Notes: generated by a model not told the origin, from the sequence alone. DNA of 64,000 nucleotides from Haliotis asinina (GCF_037392515.1 NC_090281.1:46662645-46726644); one strand, 5' to 3'. Numbered from the stretch's first letter, positions 1 to 10,929 are shown. Program-made: numbers and translations.

Positions 1-457
1 CGTCTGTCTTCAGAATGGCTTTAGACGCGAATCGTCCATAATACGATTGCATCAAGAAAAATACGACGTGGAAGAAAGTGGGCTGAAACATGCTTGCTCT
101 CAAACCGAATTCCGATAGCAGAGCAACGTACTGGTGTTCTGACATGTATGCGATATGTGACTATCCCCAAATCGGTGTAGAATAAAACCCAGCGTATGCT
201 GTGCTGAGGGTATGTTTTGACTTTTTAAACTTTTCTACAGCTTTGAGTTCGCCTCCGTTAAAGTTTGAATAATTGTTACAGAATCGATGTTACAATGGTG
301 TAGTTTCTTTGACAAGTGATATCCAGTGATAAACAAGTGTTAGTATATATCGTATGAACGTATAACTGTCTGCTCTCGAATTTTAATTATTCCTCATTTG
401 AATGCATGACCCTTCATGTCTTGGATATATGACGTTGAATATCTTTATGTACCACAG
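1..457. other. 5' flank or intron of lectin copy 1
   Basis: No exon seen. From about 242 the sequence (TTTGAGTTCGCCTCCGTTA) matches the region starting near 29531 that precedes the FOLN exon of lectin copy 2, so this is probably the 3' part of the intron between the PAN exon (off the left edge) and the FOLN exon. The stretch ends in a CCACAG acceptor at 452-457. Confidence 0.5.
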
Positions 458-539
458 ACAAGCCTAACTCCATGTCAAGGTGTCCACTGTGGATACGGTG
501 AGAGATGCGTTGACAGAAAAAACGGAGAGGTTGAATGCG
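458..539 (+). CDS. Lectin copy 1, follistatin-like (FOLN) exon, partial gene
   Basis: 82-nt internal exon between a CCACAG acceptor (452-457) and a GTAAGT donor (540-545), entering in phase 0 and leaving in phase 1. It encodes TSLTPCQGVHCGYGERC and then VDRKNGEVEC, a four-cysteine module spaced C-x4-C-x5-C-x9-C, which is the FOLN pattern seen in follistatin/SPARC-type extracellular proteins. The same exon recurs at 31096-31177 with the same limits and phases. The trailing G joins the AG at 3176 to make the Glu after the last Cys. The upstream signal-peptide/PAN exon expected from copy 2 is outside the window. FOLN rather than EGF is my reading of the spacing. Confidence 0.8.
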
Positions 540-562
540 GTAAGTTTAAACTGTCTACAAAG

Positions 563-682
563 TACACAGACACACACACAGACATACACACACACGTGTG
601 TGTGTATATATATATATATAGGTATGTACACACACATACACACATATGTGTGTGTATGCATGCATGTGTGTGTGTGTGTGTG
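563..682. repeat. CA/GT/TA microsatellite
   Basis: Imperfect runs of CACACA, GTGTGT and TATATA inside the intron after the FOLN exon. The short frames that cross it on both strands are low-complexity artefacts. Confidence 0.95.
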
Positions 683-1423
683 CATCACCTCACACATAAG
701 TGTCGTATTCCGATTGGCTAAGCGCTCTTCTGATATTTTCAGTGTGCCCTCTTACAAACTAAGTATATTTCAATGTACCCCGCTGCCAGTGGCAACTCAT
801 TCTGTACTTCGTTTTCTCGAATAATATTGAATCACGCGTGTTGCAAGGAAATGACCGATGTTTTGTGAATGGAAATCGATGGAACGTAGATAACTCTAAA
901 TCTGCTTTATTGTGCCGTCTGCAAAATGACTTCGAAAGGATTTGCCTCGCATTCCAATAGATAAATTTTGATGAAACGTTCAAATGTAGTCCCTATGAAT
1001 ATTAAGAAGGGTAGTCACACCGCGGAGACTTTACTAAGACAATGCCTGTGGGAAAACAGCAAGGTGGAAGATTCGAATCGTTTGATTCACACAGGTTGGT
1101 TGAAGTGCACGATCCGATATCCATGCTTCAGACAATTCAAACTTAACAGTAAGGTGTTCGGTATGATAATTACGTTGTTCACTGGTCCCTGTGCATAGAA
1201 ACATGAACATCAACAGACATCGAGGGTACATCAACTCAGGTGACAGACTCAGGCACACAAACTCTGAACTGAAAAAAACAAACAAACAAAAAAACTCCTT
1301 TGTTGAAATTGGTGATCAGTTTAATTCAAACACATGTTTAATCATCAATACGTAAAGTCGAATTTCAAATAGATAGTTACAAGGTAAAATGACAACACGT
1401 GGCGCGACACTGTGATCCGAAAG

Positions 1424-2229
1424 TCAGAAACGTGTATGGTCTCCTTGAACGTTGGCAACAGCGTTGCATCGTCTGGATGAGACGGTTGATGAAGGCCATA
1501 GGAACTTGCGCCCAGACTCGGTACTACGCTTGAGATAGTTCAACTGCGGTTGTCGGTCTAGGTCGCACAAAAGTGTTCTATCGAATTGAAGTCTGGACTG
1601 AGAGAAGGCCATTGAAGAGTTTGTATGCCGTGTTGACGGAGAAAGTCTCTAGCTGCCCTGGCGGTATGGGCGCGAACGTTGTTCTGCTTGAAGCCGTGGT
1701 TTCCATGACGACCAAAATGTGGCACGACGAAGGGTTTCAGCGCTTGATCAGTGTAGATGGCAGATGTTACACCATTTCCTCTACCAGGACCAATATTCTG
1801 GAACACCATAGGGCCTAGTTTGTGATTGACAGCAATAGCACCACAAGACCACGAGTCTCTTTCCAAGACACGGTCATCTGGAAAACTCTGCGTGCGTCAT
1901 CGCAACACTCTCACTCTGCCATCAACCGGCGAGACGCAATACCGGGAGAAGACTCCGGTTCGCCACTCCCGATGACGCCAATTTCGATGACGTGGGGCAT
2001 ACTGGAGACGCGCACGATGATGTCGAACAATGAGGATCTGACCCCGGTAAGGCCCGCGACATCTGACATTTCTCTGCCTCAAACGCCTCCGCGCTGTGTC
2101 GGTGCTAATTGGTTTCTGGTGATTGCTAACGGTTGACCGTGCAGTTTCCGTCGCCCAAGCGAAACGATTTTGCAGTGATGACGTACAACCTGCCGATTTA
2201 GCCTCAACGTTATATACGTACATAGTCAC
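1424..2229 (-). pseudogene. Tc1/mariner transposase relic
   Basis: Minus-strand fragments in three frames spell a Tc1-like transposase. 2229-1897 holds the N-terminal helix-turn-helix region (STDTARRRLRQRNVRCRGPY). 1866-1558 holds the catalytic C-terminal half, with NNVRAHTAR in place of the usual DNARPHTA and then WPSLSPDFNSIEHFCAT. The 3' tail (RRCNAV...GDHTRF) is in another frame ending near 1424. Frameshifts lie near 1866-1897 and near 1600, and the catalytic Asp of the D-N-A motif is Asn. TIRs were not found. It lies in the intron between the FOLN and FTP exons, opposite to the gene. Confidence 0.85.
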
Positions 2230-2328
2230 ATCCTTTCTTTCCCAGTTCAGAGTGCTCTACACGTGAGATAGCGGAACAAGCATATGAAATTCCGAGTAAC
2301 AAACATATACTAATCCATTGTATTAAAC

Positions 2329-3060
2329 ATACATACATCTATATCTATCTATATGTTACAGTCAAGATTGTGAAATCAGTGATATCGTGAAATTACTAAT
2401 AAAATATTCAGTCATTTCATGAAATGACTGAGAGGGTCGCACAATTCGCGTCATTTGTGTAACAACGATCACTATACTTCAGTCATTTTGTGAAATTTCA
2501 CTTAATAACTTAATCTATAAAAGTGGATCACTATTTCAACATCACTTATTGTCATTAACAGTTAAAACTATTGTGGCAGCGACTGTTGCACTTCAGCTTG
2601 GCTTGGAAGCATTTACACCAGTTTGTTTGACACTCGCTGTGTCCAAAGCAGCCACACCTCACAAACCCATGTCCACCATTTATGTACTGGACAAAACTAG
2701 TTAGGGATATATGTAAGTTTTGAAATTCTGAATCATGATTTATCTGTTCACTGACTCACTGATAAGATATCAATCCTAAAAATACCAATATCCCTAATTT
2801 ATTTTGTCTAGTATAGATGAAATGAAATTTAATGAAATGATTAAAGTTTCTGATTGTTGGTGCACAAAATGACTCGAAATGGCGACCCTCTTAGTCATTT
2901 CATGAAATGACTGAAGTTTCTGATTGTTGGTGCACAAAATGACGCGAATTGGGCGACCCTCTCAGTCATTTCATGAAATGACTGAATATTTTATTAGTAA
3001 TTTCACGATATCACTGATTTCACAATCTTGACTGTAGCATATAGATAGATATGTATGTAT
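2329..3060. mobile_element. Foldback/MITE-like element with ~140-bp inverted ends
   Basis: The left end (about 2329-2460) and right end (about 2935-3060) are near-perfect inverted copies. Each contains the 24-bp perfect palindrome TCAGTCATTTCATGAAATGA followed by CTGA in the same run (2408-2431 and 2962-2985). The outer edges carry TATCTATCTATAT next to ACAGTCAAGATTGTG. A further partial copy of the end continues at 3061-3136 and another palindrome core sits near 2895. No coding frame. It sits in the intron of lectin copy 1, just before the FTP-a exon. Confidence 0.8.
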
Positions 3061-3175
3061 CATGGCGACCCTCTTAGTCATTTCACGAGATGGCTGATTT
3101 CACAATCTGACTGTATCATATACATGTGTACATATATTCATTCAAAAGAGGCTTACGAGGATCTTTCCTGCACAG

Positions 3176-3400
3176 AGTATGTTCTGCAAAATGTTGCACT
3201 GAACAAGGCAGCATCAGCTAGTTCTGTCTGGAATGACAAAAATCCGCCTGGTGCTGCTGTAAATGGTAATGTATCAGCGATATGGGCCCCTGGAAACTGC
3301 TTCCATGTGGATAACGATGATTACACGCCTTGGTGGCAGGTGGATCTTCTGACCACTTGCATCATTGTGGAAGTCCGTATCACCACAAGAAGTACTCTGG
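3176..3400 (+). CDS. Lectin copy 1, first half of F-type lectin (FTP) domain
   Basis: 225-nt exon. The acceptor is ATCTTTCCTGCACAG ending at 3175; the donor is GTAAGA at 3401. Phases are 1 in and 1 out. It encodes the opening of an F5/8 type C domain of the eel fucolectin/tachylectin-4 class: NVALNKAASASS (family NxALNKPAxxSS), AAVNGNVS, the conserved GNCFH, and TPWWQVDL (family NPWWRVDL). The His of CFH aligns with the fucose-contacting His of eel agglutinin. About 20 of 74 residues differ from the paralogous exon at 32194-32418, nearly all before TPWW. The domain continues in the exon at 4005. Confidence 0.88.
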
Positions 3401-4004
3401 GTAAGATATTTAACCTCCTAGCGCGTTGGCAACCGTAGACTTCTGTTTGTCAAATACATTACTTACCTCGAGCCTTAAAACAACACAGATTGTAAACAGT
3501 ATCTTCAAATATGTTTCCGTACTGAGTCATCACTACGTTATAATTATATTACAGCATTGGATCTACAGAATAGATAAATAAAATTATATCAAGAATATTT
3601 TCTACTTACGTCATTTTGTGTTTCAAAATGGGTTAGTTACCAAATTTACATCGTTTGTCTGTATAAACCGAACAAATCTATGAGTAAGTGTTGTTTTGGT
3701 GCACTTTAAAACTTATTTCTAATATCTAACCTGCATCCTCCTTAACTAAGCGGCTGAAATTTTGATAAACCCACACTCTTGTATCCATCCGTGTGTACCA
3801 CTAGCTTGTGGCTGAAATATGGCTGTGTGGGGGCGTTAAGCAGCAAATAGCAAAACACATCCTTTATTCATCCAATCACTTTGACTACTTTTGTAGGGAG
3901 ATTCAGCAATAGGTAAACGGCTACAGCCATTGTCTATTAAAACTTTCCTTTCGTTTTGCTTTGGAATATATACGGTTCACTAACGGTTACAATTCCATGT
4001 GCAG
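3401..4004 (+). other. Intron between the two FTP exons, copy 1
   Basis: 604 nt, GTAAGA to TGCAG, phase 1. Homologous to 32419-33036. No recognisable element. Confidence 0.8.
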
Positions 4005-4255
4005 CTGACCGCCTTCACGATTTTGCCCTTGATGTTTACCGTAAAGACCTTCGTGAGGACACTGACGTCAAGGCTCAGCTGTGTTTCATGTACAATGGAG
4101 CGGTAACCGAAGGGGGCAAGACGGTTGCTCTACCATGTACTTCACCTGTAACCGGTCGTTATTTGAGAATTAGAGGCACGAACACGCTTGACACTCAAGA
4201 TGTCCTACAGTTCTGTGAAGTACAGGTCTTTGCTTTCAGGATTTTATATTGGTAA
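4005..4255 (+). CDS. Lectin copy 1, second half of FTP domain and stop
   Basis: Acceptor CCATGTGCAG ends at 4004, phase 1. The exon encodes DRLHDFALDVYRKD, a central stretch with AQLCFMYNG, then ALPCTSPVTGRYLRIRGTN and VLQFCEVQVFA, the usual close of an FTP domain (family CEVEVYG), ending in ILYW and TAA at 4253-4255. In the canonical family the sugar site is R-G-D-C-C-x-x-R; at this exon junction I read R-S-T-L-A-D-R, so two Arg remain but RGD and the paired Cys do not. TGGTAAGT could also be a donor at 4252, but that would leave in phase 2, and both paralogues keep the stop, so I take the stop as real. Confidence 0.85.
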
Positions 4256-5740
4256 GTACATACACTGAATTTCTATAATACTTAAATGTTGCCACCGACT
4301 GAGCATTCTAAACCCCATGCCAGTCGGTGTCACACAGTTTCGGTCTGGCTCACCATATGAATACACAACGCCTGAGGAAGTGTAATCCCAAATATAACAT
4401 GTGACTCACCATAGAAGTACATTTGAATTCTGTCATCTGTTCCATGTTCAAGACCTCAAATGTTGCTGTATGTGACGGGAAACACAAAATCTACCCCGCG
4501 AACTGGTTCTCCAGAATCCAGTGAGAAATGCTTGTCAATATCATTCTTGCATACAATTTCATTTTTCATTTTATGTCAGTGTCACAGATTGTACGTTACA
4601 GCAGACTGGTACGATTACTGTTTATGTGGTCCTGTTGCCATTATCTACCTTGAAGCAGGTCACCTGTCTTTATGATTCATCTTTCAGATTCAGGAAACAT
4701 CTTTATGAAGAGTGCTTATAATGGTTCATACGTTAATGCACCCACGACAAGCTTCAGTGTTAACGAGGACTATAATATGTAAATATAAAAGGCGACCTGG
4801 GCTGACTAACAATATACAAGCGCAATATCCTGCCATTTGGCATAAAGATATTTTCTCATCACCCAAGTCTTCACTTCCCGTTCCTCAAGGGTTGGCGAGT
4901 TTGAAATATCGTGAAACTTTTAGATGTTCAATGTTCAAGGATTTTCTTTGAGGTCAATTCTAGTGAAAATATCAACACGATAAAGCAATACACTGAACTA
5001 ATTAAGTCGTCAACACCTGGTGTCATACTGTATTTTTGAAGTATTACACATTACTACTTAAGTTTGTCCCTTTCATCACTGCTCGAATTTTGAACTTTCC
5101 ACATTGCGTAGAAGAGCAGAGTAGTGAGTTGGTTTGTTTAACACCTGATCCAACGATATTCTAGCCATGTGACCGTGGTCGATAAATGTTCCAATCTGGA
5201 CCAGACAATCCAGCGAATGATGTGAAGATCATATGTCGCTTTCATTATCGCTTGACTTTTGAACTTTCTACATTGCATAGAAGAGCAGAAGGGTTTGTTG
5301 CTTTGTTTAACACCTGACCCAACGACATTGCAGCCATGTGACGGTGGTCGATAAATGTTCGAATCTGGACCAGACAATCCAGCGAATGATATGAAGATCA
5401 TAGATCTACATAATTTGGATGAAGTGAGTTGCTGAAGACCGATTCTAATTCTATCTTCCGGTCTGGAGGGAGCAAGGAGGTGATATCGTCGATGTGTTTA
5501 GTCTCTTACTGTTACCTCTCTCTGTGCATAATTGAAACACTGTCGATAACAATGTGATTAATAGACACTTATTAAGTTAAAAATTATGAAATATTAATGA
5601 ATTTGCGTACACGGCATGAAATAAAATCCACTTGACATTAAATAAATCCTGATCAATATTGTTCAAAGACCCACTCTTTGTGGCAAGCTGATTGTTTTCT
5701 GGCCAAGAATTTGATCAGCGTAGGGTTAAAAAGGTAGGAA
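4256..5740 (+). other. 3' flank of lectin copy 1
   Basis: Near-identical to the flank of copy 2 for several hundred bases after the stop. It contains old SINE-B-like pieces (GTCGATAAATGTTC, ATCTGGACCAGACAATCCAG) at about 5100-5215 and 5280-5400, in a 169-bp tandem duplication. No further exon recognised; the small frames here have no family features. Confidence 0.6.
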
Positions 5741-6424
5741 TATTGTAGAAATATTCATAAAAATTCCTCTCACTAAGGCATCCCAGTCTTCAATTTGGCG
5801 CTGGTTTTGATGTGATGCACAGGACGTTGACTGCGTAAAAATTGCACTGATTCATTTCAGCTTGAAATCTATTTAATGGGAGTCTCATCTCTTATCTTTG
5901 CAGGCGTCATGAATCCGATACAGTGCTAATCAACGCGTTGTCTTTAATGCTTTAGAAGAAAAAGGAGAAGAAAGCATGTGAAACATCCAATAAAAATAAA
6001 AATACAACGGTTATAATGATGTAAACCTCACCCATGCAGTCAACGTTCATACAACAACCATTGTACAGAGTCAACAAACCACCCACTTGCACTCAGTTAC
6101 ATATCGGTGCAATAAAATCACGAACAGAATGTTTGACTGAATGCAACCCCTAATATGAACAATTTCATACATTTGTTCCCATTTAGGGCTGCCCACCCAA
6201 ACACTCAACTAAAATGTTGTCATTCTAAGTCAAGAAGCTTCTTGCGTTAATATCCAAGGATATTCCTCAATGTAGACGTAGATTTCAGATCTCGGCTTGT
6301 AACAATCTTCTGGATTATTTGTTAATTATCAAAACCGACCAATGATATACTATATATATAATTTAATATTTAATATTTACTGTTGGAGTCAACTGGGATT
6401 CGATTGGCAGGCGATACCTTGCCT
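5741..6424. other. Unassigned intergenic DNA
   Basis: AT-rich sequence with a short TATA/TTTAATATTTAATA run near 6348-6380. I see no gene or recognisable element. Confidence 0.5.
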
Positions 6425-6437
6425 TGAATACGTAATG

Positions 6438-6706
6438 GACCCGTGAAGGTCCCGGGGTAGAATAGGCCTTCAGCAACCCATGCTTGCCATAAAAGGTGAC
6501 TATGCTTGTCGTAAGAGGCGACTAACGGGATCGGGTGGTCAGACTAGCTGACTTGGTTGACACATGTCATCGGTTCCCCATTGCGCAGATCGATGCTCAT
6601 GTTGTTGATCACTGGATTGTCTGGTCCAGACTCGATTATTTACAGACCGTCGCCATATAGCTGGAATATTGCTAAGTGCGACGTAAAACTGAACTCACTC
6701 ACTCAC
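6438..6706 (+). mobile_element. SINE, family B, with target-site duplication
   Basis: 269 bp reading GGACCCGTGAAGGTCCCGGG at the head, through the CATGTCATCGGTTCCC, GATCGATGCTCATGTTG and GTCTGGTCCAGACTCGATTA blocks, to a GTAAAACTGAACTCACTCAC tail. The 13-bp sequence TGAATACGTAATG occurs directly on both sides (6425-6437 and 6707-6719), the footprint of target-primed insertion. Other copies in the window share all blocks. Confidence 0.9.
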
Positions 6707-6719
6707 TGAATACGTAATG

Positions 6720-7720
6720 CACGTGCACTGCACGCACTACCCGTCTTGTGAGCAACACATGGTTCATACTGAAAATCACATTTTTCACAGCGATCCTTCG
6801 CTGGCAAGTGGATAAAACCGCCAAGCTAGTAAGCGAAACGCATTCTCTTCCTACAGAGGTTACTCCTGTCATACGTCGGAAGATACGACAAGTAACTTCT
6901 ATGACAAGAGAATGGTTTTATGACACGGCATGTAAATTAATCAGGATCAGACAATCGAGTGAAAGACATCCTGAGATTGATCTGTGCATGTTGGGATACG
7001 ATAGCTTGTGTCAGGCAAGTCTAAGAGTCTCACCATCTGCTGTAAATGAATAAGTCCACAATCAACTCAATTGTTATGTATTCATTAACTCAAAAACTAT
7101 GTAAATTCAAAGCCATGACCGACGAGCTACGCAATGGGGACGCCTCAACATGGATCATCCTAGTCAGCAAGCAGGAGTACAACGATTAAAATTCCCGCCT
7201 GCCCAACCGTCTGGAACGGTCTGTTTTCATCTCGGACGGTCAAACTTCAAGCGTAGCCTGTCCGGTGGTCTGGCAGATTTGTTTTACCCCTAACTTGTTG
7301 TTGTTCCTGCTGCTGAGAAAAATGACAATGGCCATGTTGACTCAGACTATGACTCATTTTTCTCGGATCCTGATTGTGAGGCAAAAAGTGCAACAGATTT
7401 CTAGTTTCTAAACCAGGCCATGTAGCTTAACATTGACGTTACAGTACATGCATAGAAGTGTTCAGACACCTGATTTCTTTGTTGTTGTTTATTGTTGAAA
7501 ACCGGACAGGCACTTTTGTGTCAGAACTGGTAATTTCTTAAAGTTACCAGTCCGGCTGTCTGGCTTGGAATTTTGGGAGTACCCAATACCGTCAGTCCAC
7601 TGGGGTGGTAAGGTCCAGTTCTAACCCGGAACTTCATGGGTTGACCGTATGATAGTGCGATTCAATTGATATATTGTAGGAATCGTTTGTCGGACTCTGA
7701 TTTGACATGTAATTTTCAAG
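6720..7720. other. Unassigned intergenic DNA
   Basis: A 101-codon frame at 6748-7053 (+) lacks an ATG at its left limit and any family feature. About 7199-7275 and 7500-7560 contain related GTCTGG/CCGGACAGG-type words in opposite senses, possibly a decayed DNA element; a short acidic frame (DSDYDSFFSDPDCEAKS) lies near 7335-7400. None is secure. Confidence 0.4.
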
Positions 7721-7898
7721 GCATGTAGTGGTTATGTCTCCTCTTTTTTCATATCTGGGTTAATGTGTTCGCTTGTCAGGCTGAAGACCCGGGTTCGATT
7801 CCCCACGTGGGTATAATGCTTGAACCCCAGTTATGGTGTCACCCCGTCATATTGCTGGAATATTATTGTTGCTCAAAGCAGCGTAAAACCAAACACAC
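7721..7898 (+). mobile_element. tRNA-derived SINE, family A
   Basis: A tRNA-like head with an A-box-like GTAGTGGTTA and a B box in GACCCGGGTTCGATTCCCCA, then a body ending ATATTGCTGGAATATT and GCAGCGTAAAACCAAACACAC. The 3' body resembles that of family B, so the two families share a tail region. Confidence 0.8.
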
Positions 7899-8144
7899 TA
7901 ATATCTGTATTACCCTGATATGTGACCTCCCCGCCACTACTCCTGGTTAATGTGTAATAGCAAATTCTTCTCGGGTTTTCGTCCTATAATAAACTGACAT
8001 GCCATGACAGAAGTTGAATATCATTAGACAGCGGTTAACAAGCGTGTTGATACAAACAGGATCGTTTGACGATCCTTCACGAACACAACCATTTATACTG
8101 ACAATATAGGCAGTATTCGCAAACCCCTGTTCGGACTTTCATCC

Positions 8145-8530
8145 TGTCTGGACTGTTGTAACAGCTTACGTTTCGGCATCCATGCAGTTCATCTCAGCTT
8201 CACAGTCTTCAGAACATCCGGAAAAAAGCTGCAAGAATCATTCTCAACATTTTCTGCTGAGTGTTCCAATCATATGGCGCCCGATCATTCCCGTTTGATG
8301 CAGCATCTGTGTGGACCCCTCTTGAAGTCATCGCCAAACCCCACGTCTTTCAAAGCACGCCTCAAAGCCCACTTTTTTCCAAATATTTCAATACGATTTT
8401 TACCAGCATCTCAATCCCTGTAGATAGTTTACACTGTGACTACATTTTCACTCGTTTTCAAGAGACTTTCAACAAAATGAGGTACGTCCTCTCTACATGT
8501 TCCCCACCTTTCGTTTCCGGGGTAAACTAA
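8145..8530 (+). pseudogene. LINE (CR1/L2-like) 3' coding relic
   Basis: Interrupted frames read LDCCNSLL, then RKKAARIILNI, then RSFPFDAASVWTPLEV and SPLFSKYF. These match the C-terminal end of CR1/L2-type ORF2 (pattern LDYCNSLL...ARII...SFSVAAPRLWNSLP...FK..LKTHLF). Frameshifts and stops break it. Same strand as the RT relic that follows at 8900. Confidence 0.75.
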
Positions 8531-8899
8531 TGAAAGCCATACATAACTTCTACTTCTCAGAGACTGAAAACTGTTCATATTCATATCAGTTGGATGTTCA
8601 TTTCAACATGGTCGATCTATGACACGGTGCAAGAAAAAGTCTATTCACAAAACCAAAATTCGATATTTTGAAATGACGAGAAAATTACCGAAATTTACGA
8701 AAATACAATCTAGATATTGAGAACTTACACAGAGTTATTGAAATAGATACTATCAATGTGACACCATTAGACCCTCGTAACTAACACTCCGTTAATGCTT
8801 TAATTGAAATATAAGATATGGGAAGGGTTATCTCTGAAAACACACATACCTTAAACTCTAATGAAGGGGTTGGTGCTAGTCCTATTTAGTGCTAGACTG

Positions 8900-9225
8900 G
8901 ATTGCTCAATAAGTGATATCAACTGTACAAGAGGGATTAGGCACTTTGAAGATACATGTTTACAGTTCAGATATTAAATCTGTGGAAGCTGGCCCGTCCC
9001 AAGGTTCCACTGTAGGACATCTTCTTTTCATTATCTATATTAATGATGTTGATTGTGAAAATGGCAACATCCTTCTTTGTGACGATGCATCGATATATGT
9101 TATAGAAAATTATCGTATCACTGCAGCTGGAATTATAAACACTGATTTGTCGAAAATTTCAGACTGGACTAAGAAGTGGCAAGTTACTATTAATGGTGAA
9201 GAAGCTGAAAACCATAAAACGTAAT
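8900..9225 (+). pseudogene. LINE reverse transcriptase relic
   Basis: The frame carries GPSQGSTVGHLLFIIYINDV, which is RT motif B (family GVPQGSVLGPLLFIIYIND), and LLCDDASIYVI where the YxDD catalytic box should be. Here the Phe/Tyr-Ala pair is Leu-Cys, though both Asp remain. A WTKKWQVTIN segment follows, as in RT thumb regions. Short, 5'- and 3'-truncated. Confidence 0.8.
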
Positions 9226-9439
9226 ATGCATTTCACTTCAAAGAGTGTCCTTGGGAAGTGCATATTAGCTTCATGATACAGAAAACAATTCAGTATCAGT
9301 TGTCTGAGCAGTCTAAATATATATTACCGTTTAACTAAAAAAACCCAACAAAACAAAAACGTTAAATACTCTACAGCTGCGTCTCAAAAGTTTATTGAAG
9401 TCACAATATGATCATTTTTAGAATCTGTAATCGAAGTAG

Positions 9440-10330
9440 CTGTTGATTACGTTATGCAAAACGTTAGCACTAAAACTCAAATTACAAATAACCGGACCAG
9501 AAATTCCGAGAAGATCGGCGCATCAAGAGACAGTGTCGCAAGGGAAGCTATTCGACCCTGAATATGATTGGAGGAAGGCTGAAGCTGACACTGGACAGGT
9601 ATGTGAGTATGATGACGATCTCTCGCAGACTGCATCGATTTGGGATGAGCTGTTATGTGCCTGCTAGTAAACCTCTGCTAAACAAAATGCAACTTAAACG
9701 CCCACTCTCGTGGGCACGAAAGGTGAGACGTTTTCGAATGCCACAATGGAAGAAGATACCAATTTCTGATGTTTCAGAATTTCAAGTGTTTCAGCAAAAG
9801 AAGGAAAATGAAGATATGACGTTTAAGAAACCAAAGATTCGGTCCATATTGCTTGCAAACAATCCTGAAACATCCGGGGCAAGTTAGGGGAGCGATATCT
9901 GCAAATAGCCCAGGTGTGCTGTGAAAAGGTGACTGGAACGTTGAACAGTGTTCGATATCAACACACTATACGACATGTATATTCATGGTCACTGTCTCGG
10001 ATTTCATGAGAAAGAATGAATTTTTCAACAGGACAATGCCCCTGCTCATGCTTCGAAATCAACTACTGATTTCCTATGGCATCAAGGCTTTACCATGGCC
10101 CGGTAATTTGCTGGATGTGCATCCCATTGAACATGTATGGGACATCACTGGAAAGAGAGTCACCAGAGACTCTTCGACATCAAGTGATGAACTGTGGATA
10201 TCCGTCCGAAAACACTGGTACAGTTTTTCAAAATTTACAAATTACAGATTTTGACAATCTGTACCGTAATATGCCACTAAAGGTAAAGGCAGTCGCAACT
10301 GCAAAAAATGGGACAACATCTTACTGATTG
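9440..10330 (+). pseudogene. Tc1/mariner transposase relic
   Basis: Overlapping frames give MMTISRRLHRFGMSCYVP and LNKMQLKRPLSWARKVRRF (helix-turn-helix to linker), ISDVSEFQVF (first catalytic Asp region), and then the C-terminal ALPWPGNLLDVHPIEHVWD (family LPWPAxSPDLNPIEHLWD). At least two frameshifts and internal deletions separate them. TIRs not found. Confidence 0.85.
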
Positions 10331-10464
10331 TATTTCATGAATATATCATTATTTCCAACTTCTCGTTCATTTTTGTCTTAAAACGCATCTTTACTCAGTG
10401 ATTCCACAAAGTTATGTGACGGAGCTGTATATTTGTCTTTTATCTAACCACTTACCAAGGAATG

Positions 10465-10623
10465 TTGCGATAGCGTACTGGTTATGTCGTCCGCTCGTCA
10501 CGCAGACGATCTGGATTCGATTCTCCACATGTGTGCAGTTTGTTAAGCCCATTTGTGGTTTTCCTCGCCTTGATGTTGCTGGAATATTGCTTGGAGAGGC
10601 CTAAAACCATAATCACTCACTCG
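10465..10623 (+). mobile_element. tRNA-derived SINE, family A
   Basis: Head AGCGTACTGGTTATGTCG, a B-box-like GGATTCGATTCTCCACATG, body GATGTTGCTGGAATATTGCT and tail CCTAAAACCATAATCACTCA. Diverged from the copy at 7721. Confidence 0.75.
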
Positions 10624-10929
10624 CTACAGATCTAGGAATTTGTACTGATGAAACGTTATTAAATTTCTTGTAACATTGAGTAGACAAATCATCCATAGAC
10701 AGACAGTTTAACCATTGTAACAATGAACTGACAATGCCTATTTGAATTATTTAGTAATAGATTAACTCGATTAGTACACTTCATTGAAACCATGAAATAA
10801 TGCATGTTACAGCGTTGTGTTGGAGCTGATCCAGATCAAGCACCCATAGTTTTCAAAACTGATCCAACATGTCTTCAGTCATCTTGAACAACATGTTTTG
10901 CAACTGTTTTATGTGTGTAGATTTACGTA

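Larger units (their letters stand above)
242..5740 (+). repeat. Segmental duplication, copy 1 (lectin gene 1 block)
   Basis: Collinear with about 29531-34910. Shared landmarks are the FOLN exon, both FTP exons, the GTAAGTACATACACTGAATT sequence just after the last exon, and the CACTGTCGATAACAATGTGA flank (about 5539 and 34351). The copies differ by independent insertions: a Tc1 relic and a foldback element here, other Tc1 pieces and a SINE in the second copy. A 169-bp stretch (about 5065-5233 and 5234-5402) is tandemly duplicated only here. Confidence 0.85.

Noticed and set aside
4250..4257. TTGGTAAGT after the last FTP exon as a splice donor leading to more exons
   Set aside because: Would leave in phase 2, unlike the phase-1 junctions of the domain; the stop is kept in both paralogues and no homologous downstream exon was seen. 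Not excluded.
6748..7053. 101-codon + frame as a gene
   Set aside because: No ATG at the left limit, no domain, adjacent to a SINE; chance open frame is the simpler reading.
7721..7898. A functional tRNA gene
   Set aside because: Only A- and B-box-like words are present, joined to a SINE body; no tRNA cloverleaf or acceptor stem pairing was evident.
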